Shown here in pieces: positions 28,273-36,026 of a stretch of 64,000 bases of DNA; position 1 is the first letter of the stretch, and each line of letters opens with the position of its first letter. The notes under the pieces are model-generated. The model saw only the letters and a list, made by a program, of their open reading frames with translations, had not been told where the DNA came from and ran no database searches. The translations under genes and the position numbers were made by a program. The stretch is from Candidatus Bathyarchaeota archaeon (lineage in GTDB: Archaea; Thermoproteota; Bathyarchaeia; 40CM-2-53-6; FEN-987): contig JALHTB010000166.1 of the NCBI GenBank assembly GCA_022865625.1, positions 22,120 through 86,119 of the forward strand. Reading direction: 5' to 3'.

Positions 28273-28493
28273 TGACTCACCTCCGGACCAGATTTGTATG
28301 TCCGTTGTTGACATGTGGGCCGTCATAGTAAACTCTAGCCTTTGGAACACGTTGTACGCAAATCGAAACATGATGTCTCATCAAGCGTGAATTCTCGTTA
28401 ATAGAGGCCGGCATGGCGGTTTACGTCTGATGTATGCCCGCCCTCTCGGATCGTCTTCGCCCGGTTTGCTGATGCATTGCAGGAGCGCGTGTT

Positions 28494-28607
28494 ATGAGCA
28501 AGGTGGCGTTGATCGACAATATGCCTTGGGGGGCCGTCATTTTCAAGGTTCTGTCCGGTTTGTGGCTGTTTGTGTCGGCTGTATGCTGTCAACGGGTTCG
28601 GGTTTGA
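28494..28607 (+). CDS. Small single-helix membrane protein
   Basis: A 37-residue ORF. It starts MSKVALIDNMPWG and has one hydrophobic helix (AVIFKVLSGLWLFVSAVCC) with a basic tail QRVRV. A CAGGAG motif lies about ten bases upstream of the ATG. No homologue is recognised. It lies 78 bp upstream of another tiny membrane protein, which makes a real small operon more likely. Confidence 0.4.
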   Translation: MSKVALIDNMPWGAVIFKVLSGLWLFVSAVCCQRVRV

Positions 28608-28685
28608 CTCCGTGTGTATGATTCATCCATTCGCCTTTTATGTGGAACTTCGCTCCTGACGCGCAGATGTGCAGGAGGTGAATGT

Positions 28686-28850
28686 ATGTCGACGCCAAGG
28701 ATGCCAATGACATATGGAGGATCATCAGTCATGGCCCTGATCACTGCTGTGGGAGGGCTTCTCGTGACGATCGCCTCCTTCTACCTGATCATAAAGATGG
28801 CCGGACTTGTAGACGCGTTAGGCCAGAAGATCAAGGAAATGAAACTCTAA
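28686..28850 (+). CDS. Small single-helix membrane protein with strong Shine-Dalgarno
   Basis: A 54-residue protein, MSTPRMPMTYGGSS followed by the helix VMALITAVGGLLVTIASFYL and an amphipathic tail (VDALGQKIKEMKL). AGGAGGTGA at 28673-28681 is well placed for the ATG at 28686. No family was recognised. The fold is like small accessory subunits of membrane complexes, but nothing in the neighbourhood indicates a partner. Confidence 0.55.
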   Translation: MSTPRMPMTYGGSSVMALITAVGGLLVTIASFYLIIKMAGLVDALGQKIKEMKL

Positions 28851-29439
28851 AAGGGTCATCCCTTCTTCTTTCTACCTGAGAATCTTCCCACATTTCTTAG
28901 TGTGAGTCCTGACTTGATTATCTGCTATGTTGCTGCGCGCTGAAAAGAATAGAAACGAACGTGTGGCGATTGCCGACAGAGCACGCTTATTCAAAAATGG
29001 ATGTGATAGATGTTGAAGAGTGAGCCGGCTTTGCAGGACCTTGAAGCAATGCTGGACTTATCGAATAGACTTGCTTTGGCCAGCGAACTACTGGTTGCGG
29101 ATCGCGCGCGATGCTCGCCCAGGCCCTTCGAGAGAGAAGCAGTCGAAGCGTCGGATGCTTCTTGCTGGCGCAGGGTTCAAGAATGAGGAGGACGCGAAGA
29201 AGTGGGTGCCAGCCCTGAAACGTACTCCTGCAGCAAATCCAGAATGGCCTATAGATCCTCAACCTGCGCTACCGCAGATGACCCAGCGTTTGGTCTTCAT
29301 AGGTCTTTGACGGGTTCATCTTTAATGTGCACATGTGCTCCTCCGACGTCCGAGACTCAGCATCGTCCTCGTCATGAAGTCTTAAGTGCGGCTAACGTTC
29401 GTTCAGATCTCAAGGCGCGCTAGGGGCATTACTTCAAAC
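28851..29439 (+). other. 589-bp stretch without a confident gene
   Basis: One 58-codon frame at 29010-29186 (start MLKSEPALQDLEAMLDLSNR, acidic and Leu/Ala-rich) could be a small protein, but no Shine-Dalgarno or TATA signal supports it. Overlapping frames are rich in Arg, Trp and Cys and look like shadows. A TATA-like gtcttaag at about 29378 may serve the secreted protein gene at 29440. Nothing else is evident. Confidence 0.3.
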
Positions 29440-30135
29440 ATGAGACGGGCGAGCATAGGTCGTTTTCGCGCTTTTCTAGTTCTATTATCTACTGTAGCCT
29501 TGGTAGCGACGCTTCCAAGCGTAAACGCGGCAGGTATCTTGGTTGGGCAGGTCATTGGAGACGACATCAACAGTAACGAGATCCCCCTAGGGGGGGCTAA
29601 AGTTGCGGTATACGCTAATGGCACCTTAGTCCTATCTATGGTCGTAGCATGGGATGGTACCTATTCCATCTTTTTGCCACTTGGAGTCTATGTTGTGACA
29701 GTCGAGCGTCCCGGTTTCAATGCGCAGAGTAGAGTTGTCAGAATTACTGATGGGCGTTTAACTCGACTGAATTTCCACTTGCAGCGTGCTCCTGATATTA
29801 CGGGCAATACTTTTGATTTTGTTTTGTCCAGTGGTGGCCCAATCGTGGTTCTTACAGGCGAATTAGGCTGGACTGCGATTCAAGTGGCTCTTCGCTCTGG
29901 GTCACCTCAAAATGTAAGTCTTTCTGTGTCTGGACTCCCAAGTGGTGCGTCCGCTTCGCTCAGCCCATCTGTTGACAGTCCATCATTCACCAGTATCTGC
30001 ATCATCACAACTTCCTTTGCTACCCCAGTGGGTTCATACGTTGTAACTGTGAGTGGTGTTGGCGGGGGATTGACAGGCAGCACTTCGTTTACGCTGACTA
30101 TTAGCCCGCGTGCTCATTCACCTGACATATCCTAG
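29440..30135 (+). CDS. Secreted protein with carboxypeptidase-regulatory-like domain
   Basis: A 231-residue protein with signal peptide (FRAFLVLLSTVALVATLPSVNA). It has one carboxypeptidase-regulatory-like sandwich (GILVGQVIGDD, AKVAVYANGTL, GTYSIFLPLGVYVVTVERPG) followed by an Ig-like module (about 125-225) rich in Ser and Val. The first domain is a close relative of the one at 9602: both have GTY.IFLP.G, VTV..PGF and a following LNF.L.R. There is no C-terminal membrane helix, so it may be secreted or attached through other proteins. The ATG at 29440 puts the signal at the N-terminus. Confidence 0.75.
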   Translation: MRRASIGRFRAFLVLLSTVALVATLPSVNAAGILVGQVIGDDINSNEIPLGGAKVAVYANGTLVLSMVVAWDGTYSIFLPLGVYVVTVERPGFNAQSRVVRITDGRLTRLNFHLQRAPDITGNTFDFVLSSGGPIVVLTGELGWTAIQVALRSGSPQNVSLSVSGLPSGASASLSPSVDSPSFTSICIITTSFATPVGSYVVTVSGVGGGLTGSTSFTLTISPRAHSPDIS

Positions 30136-30204
30136 CCCATTCTCCGATTGCTGTAAGGCAGCTAAACGTGGCATTCCATTGGCCAATTATCGGTGTAGAT
30201 CGGC

Positions 30205-30513
30205 TTGAAGATCGACGCCTCCGAATTCGAAGGAAATGTTGAAACTCTTTCAAGAAATTTGGAGAGGAAACTGCAGAGAAGAATCCATGTCCACCATGGT
30301 ACGTTGCAGATTGACGATAACTTGTCACATTCTAAGATTCGAGACGCTTTGAAACATGTCCTACATAAGCTTGAACCTCAACGTTATCGCGTAGTGACGG
30401 AATCAGGTTCGATTAGAATTAGGAAGTTGAAACCTCACTCTCATAAGGTTAGGCAGAAGGATGGCACTCCCCCCTCTGCGCCCCAGACGTTGCCATATTT
30501 CTTTCCACGTTAG
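30205..30513 (+). CDS. Small basic hypothetical protein
   Basis: A 102-residue protein from a TTG at 30205, immediately after an in-frame stop. The core (ETLSRNLERKLQRRIHVHHG, TLQIDDNLSHSKIRDALKHV, YRVVTESGSIRIRKLKP) alternates helix and strand and looks like a small folded domain with a basic surface. No family is recognised. The tail is Pro-rich and disordered. It lies between two secreted protein genes but has no signal peptide. Confidence 0.5.
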   Translation: MKIDASEFEGNVETLSRNLERKLQRRIHVHHGTLQIDDNLSHSKIRDALKHVLHKLEPQRYRVVTESGSIRIRKLKPHSHKVRQKDGTPPSAPQTLPYFFPR

Positions 30514-30607
30514 TTCTTCCTCGTAAAGGCACGAATGAGAATGGCTCTCAAATAAACGTCGCAACTGCCGCAAGTTATATGAAATCGTCAATCAAATACC
30601 GACGTAC

Positions 30608-30736
30608 ATGACGGCTATTCTTAGTGCGCACACATTCATCAAGAATGACCAAGCCTTCCTTGAAGAGTTCGCACTTTACATTTATCTTGTGCAAAACTGT
30701 CTTATCTGGTTCGTGTGGAAGAGTATCATACAATGA
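30608..30736 (+). CDS. Small hydrophobic ORF overlapping the next gene
   Basis: A 42-residue ORF, MTAILSAHTFIKNDQ then a hydrophobic stretch (FALYIYLVQNCLIWFVWKS). Its stop overlaps the start of the secreted protein gene as ATGA, a sign of translational coupling. A TATA-like gttatatgaa at about 30572-30581 is spaced to give a transcript starting only a few bases before the ATG. It may be a leader peptide or a small membrane partner. No homologue is recognised. Confidence 0.4.
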   Translation: MTAILSAHTFIKNDQAFLEEFALYIYLVQNCLIWFVWKSIIQ

Positions 30737-32073
30737 TCCTTTCGAAGACACTCACGGTCAACGTCTTGATTGTTGTTCTCGTCTTGACAGTGCTTCTTTC
30801 TCTCATTCCAGTTTCTGCTACCTCATATCAAAGTACTTGGCCTATCTACTTGAAGAATGATCCAGAACGACGACATTGGGCCGACATCAGTGCAGAATGC
30901 ATGTTCGCCGACAAGGTCAAGGTGGGTGACAAGCTCCAGGTTCAAGTGGCATTAAGATACGTCAAGGATGAGAACGCCACGCTTCCTTGGATAGAGTTCT
31001 TTGACATTAATGTCCAAACCAGGAAGCTTCCAACTGGACCAGACGTGACCATTAGCAAATTCGATTCATCAAGGCTGAGGGTGACTCCGGGAGGCCAGTA
31101 TTCTGGCACGTTCTCACTAGATGCTCCGTCGGATTCTGGAGAATACTTTGTGGCGCTGATTTGTAAGACCTACGATCCTGGCGCTAAGGTGAACAACGTG
31201 ACAAAACCACCGGAAGAACTGCAATGGGACTCAGGAACGTACAGCGACATATCCAATGCACGTCTTGTTGTGAAGAAGTCTCAAGCAACTCTGACGATTC
31301 GACTCGAGAACATCAAGACAGCCGAGATAAAGTTCCAGGGAGAGACTCAAAAGATAGATGATGGAGAACTCAAACTCAAACTTCCAACCGACGCATCATA
31401 CACTGTGGAAATGCCGAAGCAGATTGATCTCGACTCTGGGACTAGAGCGCTTTTCGTGAGATGGTCTGCCGGAGAAACGTCCAACATTCGTACAATAACT
31501 CTCAGAGATGACTTGGCAGTGATTGCTATTTACAAGATTCAATTCCTGCTTACCGTGAGCTCCAAGATAGGAAATCCGCAAGGTGGAGGATGGTATGACG
31601 CAGGCACTACAGTCACGTTCTCTGTCACTTCACCTGTTCCTGAAGGTGGCCTTTCAGGCTTCTTTGGCGCGAAATCCATCTTCGACCATTGGACAGGCGA
31701 CTTCACCTCCACCAGTCCAAATGCAACCATAAGCATGACCGGGCCAAAGGGGGTGACAGCGGTCTGGAGAATATCTTCGCCTCTCAGTTTGGGCAATTCG
31801 CGTCTGATGCAGATACTTGGAGGATTAGGAACGGGCGGATCAATCATGCTAGGGTGGCTCTTCGCAACAAGAAAGCGAAGACTTGTCTCCAAGTATCTAA
31901 CAAAGATAGACTCCGTATACAGCCAGTATTCCATGAATCGAGAAGCGTGCAGAGAACATCTCATGACATTGAGGGATGAAATAACGGTGTTCTTCAGGAA
32001 GGGAAGGATCGATGCGTCCCAGTTCGCTATACTGGATGGAAAGCTAGAGCGATACTTGAAAGATCTTACCTAG
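30733..32073 (+). CDS. Secreted protein with InlB-type repeat and cytoplasmic helical tail
   Basis: A 446-residue protein. A signal peptide (VLIVVLVLTVLLSLIPVSA) leads to an Ig-like N-terminal domain (about 45-175), a linker domain, and one InlB-type repeat at about 275-350 (GGGWYDAGTTVTFSVTSPVP ... FDHWTGDF ... VTAVW). A membrane helix (ILGGLGTGGSIMLGWLF) follows at about 365-385. The cytoplasmic tail of about 60 residues is helical and charged (EACREHLMTLRDEITVFFRK), like a SHOCT-type oligomerisation segment. The ATG at 30733 was chosen over the GTG at 30715. Confidence 0.78.
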   Translation: MILSKTLTVNVLIVVLVLTVLLSLIPVSATSYQSTWPIYLKNDPERRHWADISAECMFADKVKVGDKLQVQVALRYVKDENATLPWIEFFDINVQTRKLPTGPDVTISKFDSSRLRVTPGGQYSGTFSLDAPSDSGEYFVALICKTYDPGAKVNNVTKPPEELQWDSGTYSDISNARLVVKKSQATLTIRLENIKTAEIKFQGETQKIDDGELKLKLPTDASYTVEMPKQIDLDSGTRALFVRWSAGETSNIRTITLRDDLAVIAIYKIQFLLTVSSKIGNPQGGGWYDAGTTVTFSVTSPVPEGGLSGFFGAKSIFDHWTGDFTSTSPNATISMTGPKGVTAVWRISSPLSLGNSRLMQILGGLGTGGSIMLGWLFATRKRRLVSKYLTKIDSVYSQYSMNREACREHLMTLRDEITVFFRKGRIDASQFAILDGKLERYLKDLT

Positions 32074-32164
32074 ACAATCCCTGTTCCAGCCTTCCCCACA
32101 TAGCAGTTGAGACCTTGGAGGAAGCGAATGGGCTCAGAAGAATCATGAGCCACATGGCCGTTAT

Positions 32165-32521
32165 CTACGGCCGGCCATAGAGGAAACTCTGGACTCGGTC
32201 CATCATTATCATTGACTGTCTCAAGCTGGGGGCCACAATCAGAGACAGAGTCTTCGGATGTGTGGCAGCGTACCAGATGGCTCGGACCGCTATGGTTGTG
32301 GTCTTTCCTGCTTGGCGACTCATTCGCACAGCGATGCGTTTCGACTTGTCGGTCAGAACTTTCTCCTGGTACGGTAAGGCGGTGAAGTTCAGAAAACGCT
32401 TTCCGAAGTAGACAGGGTCGTCGCGGGATTTCTTGATGCCTGCGAGAGTGTCATTGCTTGCTGGTGTTGTCTTTTCCTCTGCGCCTCTTAGACGTTTCTC
32501 GAGGGCTTTCCATTCCGACAT
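32165..32521 (-). pseudogene. Truncated phage terminase large subunit (N-terminal ATPase piece)
   Basis: A 118-residue frame. It has LPYQEKVLTDKSKRIAVRMS then the Walker A-like RQAGKTT and APSLRQSMIMMDRVQSFL, the start of a terminase large subunit (DNA-packaging ATPase). Full proteins are about 450-600 residues and add Walker B, the coupling motif and a nuclease domain; none of these follows in any minus-strand frame before the gene ends at FLYGRP. The gene is therefore a remnant. It overlaps the RHH gene upstream by 71 bases. Confidence 0.75.
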
Positions 32522-32981
32522 CTAGCCTTTCCTCGACAGCTGCCAGCCGCTTCAGAAGTTCACCTTTCGCAACATTGTTCAACAAGCCATCCTGAACCAT
32601 GATGAGGAAGCCGAGCAGCTGGTAGAATCTTAACCGGTCATTGGGTTCAGCAGATTTTGCTAGAACTGCTATATCCACTATGGCTGTCGAGAGGTCCTCC
32701 ACACGTTTCTCTCGAATTCCAGCCACATCAACCGTGGCTATTTCGAAGCGTAGCTGTCCCAGCAATCCCCTTAATTTCGCCAAGAACGCCTTTCTCAAGG
32801 TTGATTCACTGACCCCCCCGGGGGGGTGTCTGACACCCCCTACCCCCCTCAGGTAGTGTTCTATGAGTATGCGAATCAAGTCGGATAGGTTCATCCGGTT
32901 CTTTCGGGCTTCAATCTCGAGAATAGCCAAGATCTCTTCGTCGAGGCGGATTGTCAGACGAGGTCGTCCTTTACCAGGCAA
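32451..32981 (-). CDS. Ribbon-helix-helix protein, possibly a viral packaging accessory
   Basis: A 176-residue protein with an N-terminal ribbon-helix-helix domain (RPRLTIRLDEEILAILEIEA and NRMNLSDLIRILIEHYL). A helical C-terminal region (about 70-150) follows, with a basic Ser/Thr-rich tail. The linker is encoded by the extreme G/C tract at 32813-32848. Placed directly before a terminase large-subunit fragment, it could be the small-subunit or DNA-recognition partner; transcription regulator is the alternative. The TTG at 32981 overlaps the preceding membrane protein. Confidence 0.65.
   Translation of the reverse strand: MPGKGRPRLTIRLDEEILAILEIEARKNRMNLSDLIRILIEHYLRGVGGVRHPPGGVSESTLRKAFLAKLRGLLGQLRFEIATVDVAGIREKRVEDLSTAIVDIAVLAKSAEPNDRLRFYQLLGFLIMVQDGLLNNVAKGELLKRLAAVEERLDVGMESPRETSKRRRGKDNTSKQ
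32813..32848. repeat. C7G7 homopolymer block and inverted repeat inside a coding region
   Basis: Seven C are followed by seven G, then the arms GGGGGTGTC and GACACCCCC around a single T, then CCCCCC. The block can form a stable hairpin and is prone to slippage. It encodes the Gly/Val/Pro linker of the RHH protein, where a change of length would shift the frame. Confidence 0.8.
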
Positions 32982-33150
32982 GGAAGCTCAGAACCCACCC
33001 GCCAACCCATAGGCAAGCTGCCAGTATGATGAGCAGGAACAGAATCCTCAGACCGATGTGAATAGCGATGCCTATCACAAGTGACAACAGGGCGCCGCCT
33101 ATGATGGCTATTCCAATGATTATGAAGATTACGATCAATAGTGGAAGCAT
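32971..33150 (-). CDS. Small two-helix membrane protein
   Basis: A 59-residue protein made almost entirely of two hydrophobic helices (MLPLLIVIFIIIGIAIIGGA and GLRILFLLIILAACLWVGGW). GGAGGTGA lies eight bases upstream of the ATG at 33150, and the ATG overlaps the upstream gene's stop by one base (TGATG). Its stop lies 11 bases inside the RHH gene. It belongs to the terminase-associated operon. Holin-like or envelope roles are conceivable but not shown. Confidence 0.6.
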   Translation of the reverse strand: MLPLLIVIFIIIGIAIIGGALLSLVIGIAIHIGLRILFLLIILAACLWVGGWVLSFLAW

Positions 33151-33485
33151 CAGGCTTCACCTCCCCGTCTTCTCGGCAACCTTTCTCCAACTTCTCGCAA
33201 TGCGTCTTTCAACAAGAACAAGGCGCCAAAGGTGAACAAGGAGACGGAGATGTTGAAGATGCAGATGATCAGCAGCAGGAGTAGAACTGCAGCGCTGACG
33301 GGGACAGGGTTTGACTGTAGAAGGATCTCAACGACATGGGCCAGGGGCTCTCGAAGTAATGAGAGCAGGAGAACCGCGGCTACTGCTGAACCCACAAACA
33401 GAGCCGTGGCATATTTGCGCACAGCATCCACTCCACCGTGGCGAGGCTGGAGGCTTGCTGGCCAAAATCTACGTTTTCCCAGCAT
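33150..33485 (-). CDS. Membrane protein of the terminase-associated operon
   Basis: A 111-residue protein with two or three membrane helices (ATALFVGSAVAAVLLLSLL; VSAAVLLLLLIICIFNISVS) and a basic C-terminus (ERLPRRRGGEA). It is coupled to the next gene by TGATG and overlaps the end of the subtilase-like gene by 17 bases. No family is recognised. Confidence 0.6.
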   Translation of the reverse strand: MLGKRRFWPASLQPRHGGVDAVRKYATALFVGSAVAAVLLLSLLREPLAHVVEILLQSNPVPVSAAVLLLLLIICIFNISVSLFTFGALFLLKDALREVGERLPRRRGGEA

Positions 33486-33987
33486 TCATCAACTCTTTAA
33501 GCTTGAGGTAGGCTCGGTACGCATTCACTCGCCCGTAACCTATCGAATGTTTCTCGTCAAACTTCTTTCTCGAGAAGAACCGTTTCAAAGCGGCCTGCAG
33601 GCGGTAGAAGAAACCGGTAGGCAGCGAAGTGATTCTCGAGACAATAGGCATGTACGCGGGATCACAGGATTCGAGGATTGTCTGCTTGATCTGGCGAGGA
33701 GTGGCTTTGAGAAAGGCTTGTTTCAGCAGCACATAGATCCCTGTCGCATGAGGAGTCGTGAAGCTGGTGAGGTCGAAGAATCCGTAGAGGTCGCTGTCAA
33801 TGTCACAGGTTGTGGTGTGTCGTGCCCTCGGGCAGAGTATTCGTTCGAGGGCCTGGCGCTGCAGCTGGCTCATCGTGGTCTTGCTACGGCCGGCCGTGGA
33901 AGTGACCGAAGCGAAAGCGAAAGAGATCACCAGAATCTTGGCTGACACCGCGCAGAGAATCGAGGCCATACTGTCTGGATGATTCAT
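33469..33987 (-). CDS. Subtilase-like C-terminal fragment
   Basis: A 172-residue protein. LTSFTTPHATGIYVLLKQ resembles the catalytic-serine block of S8 peptidases (normally GTSxATPHVTG), and IKQTILESC followed near the end by GYGRVNAYRAYLKL matches the family's closing region. The segments carrying catalytic Asp and His are absent, and the leading Gly of the serine motif is Leu. It is therefore either a degraded protease or a non-catalytic relative. The N-terminus has a signal-like stretch (ILVISFAFASVTSTAG). It is the first gene of the operon that ends in the terminase fragment. Confidence 0.45.
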   Translation of the reverse strand: MNHPDSMASILCAVSAKILVISFAFASVTSTAGRSKTTMSQLQRQALERILCPRARHTTTCDIDSDLYGFFDLTSFTTPHATGIYVLLKQAFLKATPRQIKQTILESCDPAYMPIVSRITSLPTGFFYRLQAALKRFFSRKKFDEKHSIGYGRVNAYRAYLKLKELMNAGKT

Positions 33988-34045
33988 ACGGAAGGCTTTA
34001 ATTACGATCTGTGCTGTTGCTGCCGCTAGACGGAGGAAAACAAGG

Positions 34046-34366
34046 ATGTCTCAGGTTCCGATTATCATTCCACTCGTTATCGCTGGGTGTTTCTTGGGAA
34101 GCGCATGGTCAAACAAGGATCTTGTGGCTGCTTGGAAGAAAGCTCTCTTGGCCGGAGTCTTGTCAGGTTTTCTAAACATTGGGTACTTATGGGTGCTTGG
34201 GATTCTGAGGGTTTCAGGAGCGAGCTCTTCGACGAACAATGGCCTGGCTTCGCTGGCGACGTGTGGTCTTGCGGGTTTTCTCATCGTTCTAACGGTCTAT
34301 CTCTCCGCTGTGGGAATGATTCGATATCGTCGAGGTAAAGTGCTTGAATCAGAATCAGAAGAGTGA
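34046..34366 (+). CDS. Three-helix membrane protein
   Basis: A 106-residue protein with membrane helices at about 5-22, 33-55 and 68-92 and an acidic tail (SESEE). An A/T-rich ctttaatta box lies about 50 bp upstream. The following ABC ATPase gene begins inside its last 23 bases, so it is likely part of that export system. Family not recognised. Confidence 0.6.
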   Translation: MSQVPIIIPLVIAGCFLGSAWSNKDLVAAWKKALLAGVLSGFLNIGYLWVLGILRVSGASSSTNNGLASLATCGLAGFLIVLTVYLSAVGMIRYRRGKVLESESEE

Positions 34367-35051
34367 ATTCGCAGTAGAAGTCGACGACCTGATGAAGGTG
34401 TACAGGACCGGCTCAGTAAGGTTCACTGCATTACACGACGTTTCCCTTAGAGTCAAGAGAGGAGAGATGGTGTCCGTGGTTGGGCCTTCAGGAAGCGGAA
34501 AGACCACACTCCTCAACCTGATCGGTCTACTGGACAGGCCGACGAAGGGAAGAATATTCATAGACGGAACAGAGGCTTCCAGACTTGACGAAGACAGAAA
34601 GTCCTACATTCGCAACAAGAAGATAGGATTCGTTTTTCAGTCATACAACTTGATACATAGGCTGAAGACCATTGAGAATGTAGAGCTTCCACTCATAGCT
34701 TCCGGAAAGAGCCCTGGCGAGCGTCGGCGACTTGCCAAGAAGATGCTGACCTCGGTTGGGTTGGAGTCCAAGTTCTTCAATCGACCATACGAACTCAGTG
34801 CGGGGGAGCAGCAACGAGTAGCCATCTGCCGAGCGCTGGTCACCGACCCTACACTGGTCCTTGGTGATGAAATTACTGGAAACGTCGATACGAAGACCTC
34901 TGCCCAAATAATGGAGCTGCTAATGGAGATCAACAGAACTGCTGGCCGAACATTCGTGCTTATCACGCATAACCCTGAACTTGCACGGCAAGCTCACAGA
35001 ATCGTGTACATTAGAGATGGTATGATAGAAAAGGAGGAGATTCCCAATTGA
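34344..35051 (+). CDS. MacB/LolD-type ABC transporter ATP-binding protein
   Basis: A 235-residue ATPase. Walker A is GPSGSGKTT, the Q-loop FVFQSYNLI, the signature LSAGEQQRVAICRALVTDP, and Walker B LVLGDEITGNVDT (the usual LADEPTGNLD has diverged at Pro). This subfamily works with FtsX-fold permeases as mechanotransmitters or lipoprotein/peptide exporters. The TTG start at 34344 overlaps the membrane protein gene, and the stop overlaps the next start as TTGA. Confidence 0.93.
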   Translation: MNQNQKSEFAVEVDDLMKVYRTGSVRFTALHDVSLRVKRGEMVSVVGPSGSGKTTLLNLIGLLDRPTKGRIFIDGTEASRLDEDRKSYIRNKKIGFVFQSYNLIHRLKTIENVELPLIASGKSPGERRRLAKKMLTSVGLESKFFNRPYELSAGEQQRVAICRALVTDPTLVLGDEITGNVDTKTSAQIMELLMEINRTAGRTFVLITHNPELARQAHRIVYIRDGMIEKEEIPN

Positions 35052-36016
35052 AAAACCGAAACGAAGTCGCTAGGATTCTGATCGGAGTCAGCATCGTCCT
35101 ACTGGTTGCGACATCCACATTTTCCGTCACGCAAGGCGTTCAAATGCCAATAAACGTCGTCTCAGCAGTCTGGATCACTTCCGAAAGCACTAGCACTACC
35201 GACGCAAGCCGTATGTGGATGGAGATCGACGCAGCTCCTGGTGATCGAAACATGCGTCTTCGAGTCACAATTCAGAATTTTAGCAATGCCACAATATCTG
35301 GCATATCTGCTGATCTCAAACTTCGATATCCATTCAAAAACGTAACTGAAGGTGACATAAGTCGAGCATACTACTCGGGAAGTATCTCGCCTGGAACGAA
35401 TGCGGCTGCCGACTTCCTTATCAATATTGATCTCGGAGCGAGCAAAGGCGAATACAAGTTGACTATGGTTCTCAACTATCTGGAGACCGCATCTGGAGTA
35501 GGGAAGACTCTCTATTTCCAGAAATCTACGGAGGTTGTTGTTCCAGTCATAGTGACCCTAACAAGATACATGGTAATCTACAGTGTTGTGGTCTCTCCTT
35601 CGACAACGGTGCCGGCAGGCAACATTACGATCTCCGGAAATCTGCTGAACATCGGGAAGATAAGCGTGTACAACACGAATGTCACTATCTCATCTCCAGT
35701 CTTGGTTCGCTCGACGTCGATCATAGTCGGCCAGGTTGATCCGAACGTTCCACGTCCTTTCAGCTCAGGCATGCAGCTAAGACGCGATATCACTCCTGGA
35801 ACCTATTCAGTCACTATCTCAGTAACCTACGTCGATTCCATGGTGGTCAGCCATGTCTCGCAGAGCGATGCGAGATTGATGGTTCGCCAATCAGAACCTC
35901 GTCCACCGTCCGTTACACAGAAGCAGGATGGCATATTGTTCCTTCTGGCTCAGATTCTGAAGGGTCTGTTGAGCGTCTTTCTAGGTCTTGCAGAAATGAC
36001 CTCAATTCTCTATTAG
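35048..36016 (+). CDS. Secreted CARDB-like partner of the ABC system
   Basis: A 322-residue protein with signal peptide (ILIGVSIVLLVATSTFSVTQG). Two beta-sandwich, CARDB/S-layer-like domains follow, at about 50-165 (MRLRVTIQNFSNATISGISA) and 175-290 (GNITISGNLLNIGKISVYNT). A short C-terminal hydrophobic helix (GILFLLAQILKGLLSVFLGL) could anchor it. It is encoded between the ATPase and the permease, with a 4-base overlap upstream. It may be the extracellular adaptor of the complex, a role played by MacA in bacteria; that comparison is inference. Confidence 0.75.
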   Translation: MKNRNEVARILIGVSIVLLVATSTFSVTQGVQMPINVVSAVWITSESTSTTDASRMWMEIDAAPGDRNMRLRVTIQNFSNATISGISADLKLRYPFKNVTEGDISRAYYSGSISPGTNAAADFLINIDLGASKGEYKLTMVLNYLETASGVGKTLYFQKSTEVVVPVIVTLTRYMVIYSVVVSPSTTVPAGNITISGNLLNIGKISVYNTNVTISSPVLVRSTSIIVGQVDPNVPRPFSSGMQLRRDITPGTYSVTISVTYVDSMVVSHVSQSDARLMVRQSEPRPPSVTQKQDGILFLLAQILKGLLSVFLGLAEMTSILY

Positions 36017-36026
36017 AGGTGAACCG

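Noticed and set aside
29020..29310. 96-codon plus-strand frame
   Set aside because: Composition rich in Trp, Arg and Cys and no start signal; a competing frame at 29010-29186 is equally weak.
33232..33945. 237-codon plus-strand frame opposite the terminase-associated operon
   Set aside because: Rich in Arg and Ser, no domain or start signal, and it is antisense to coupled genes with clear membrane helices and a strong ribosome site.
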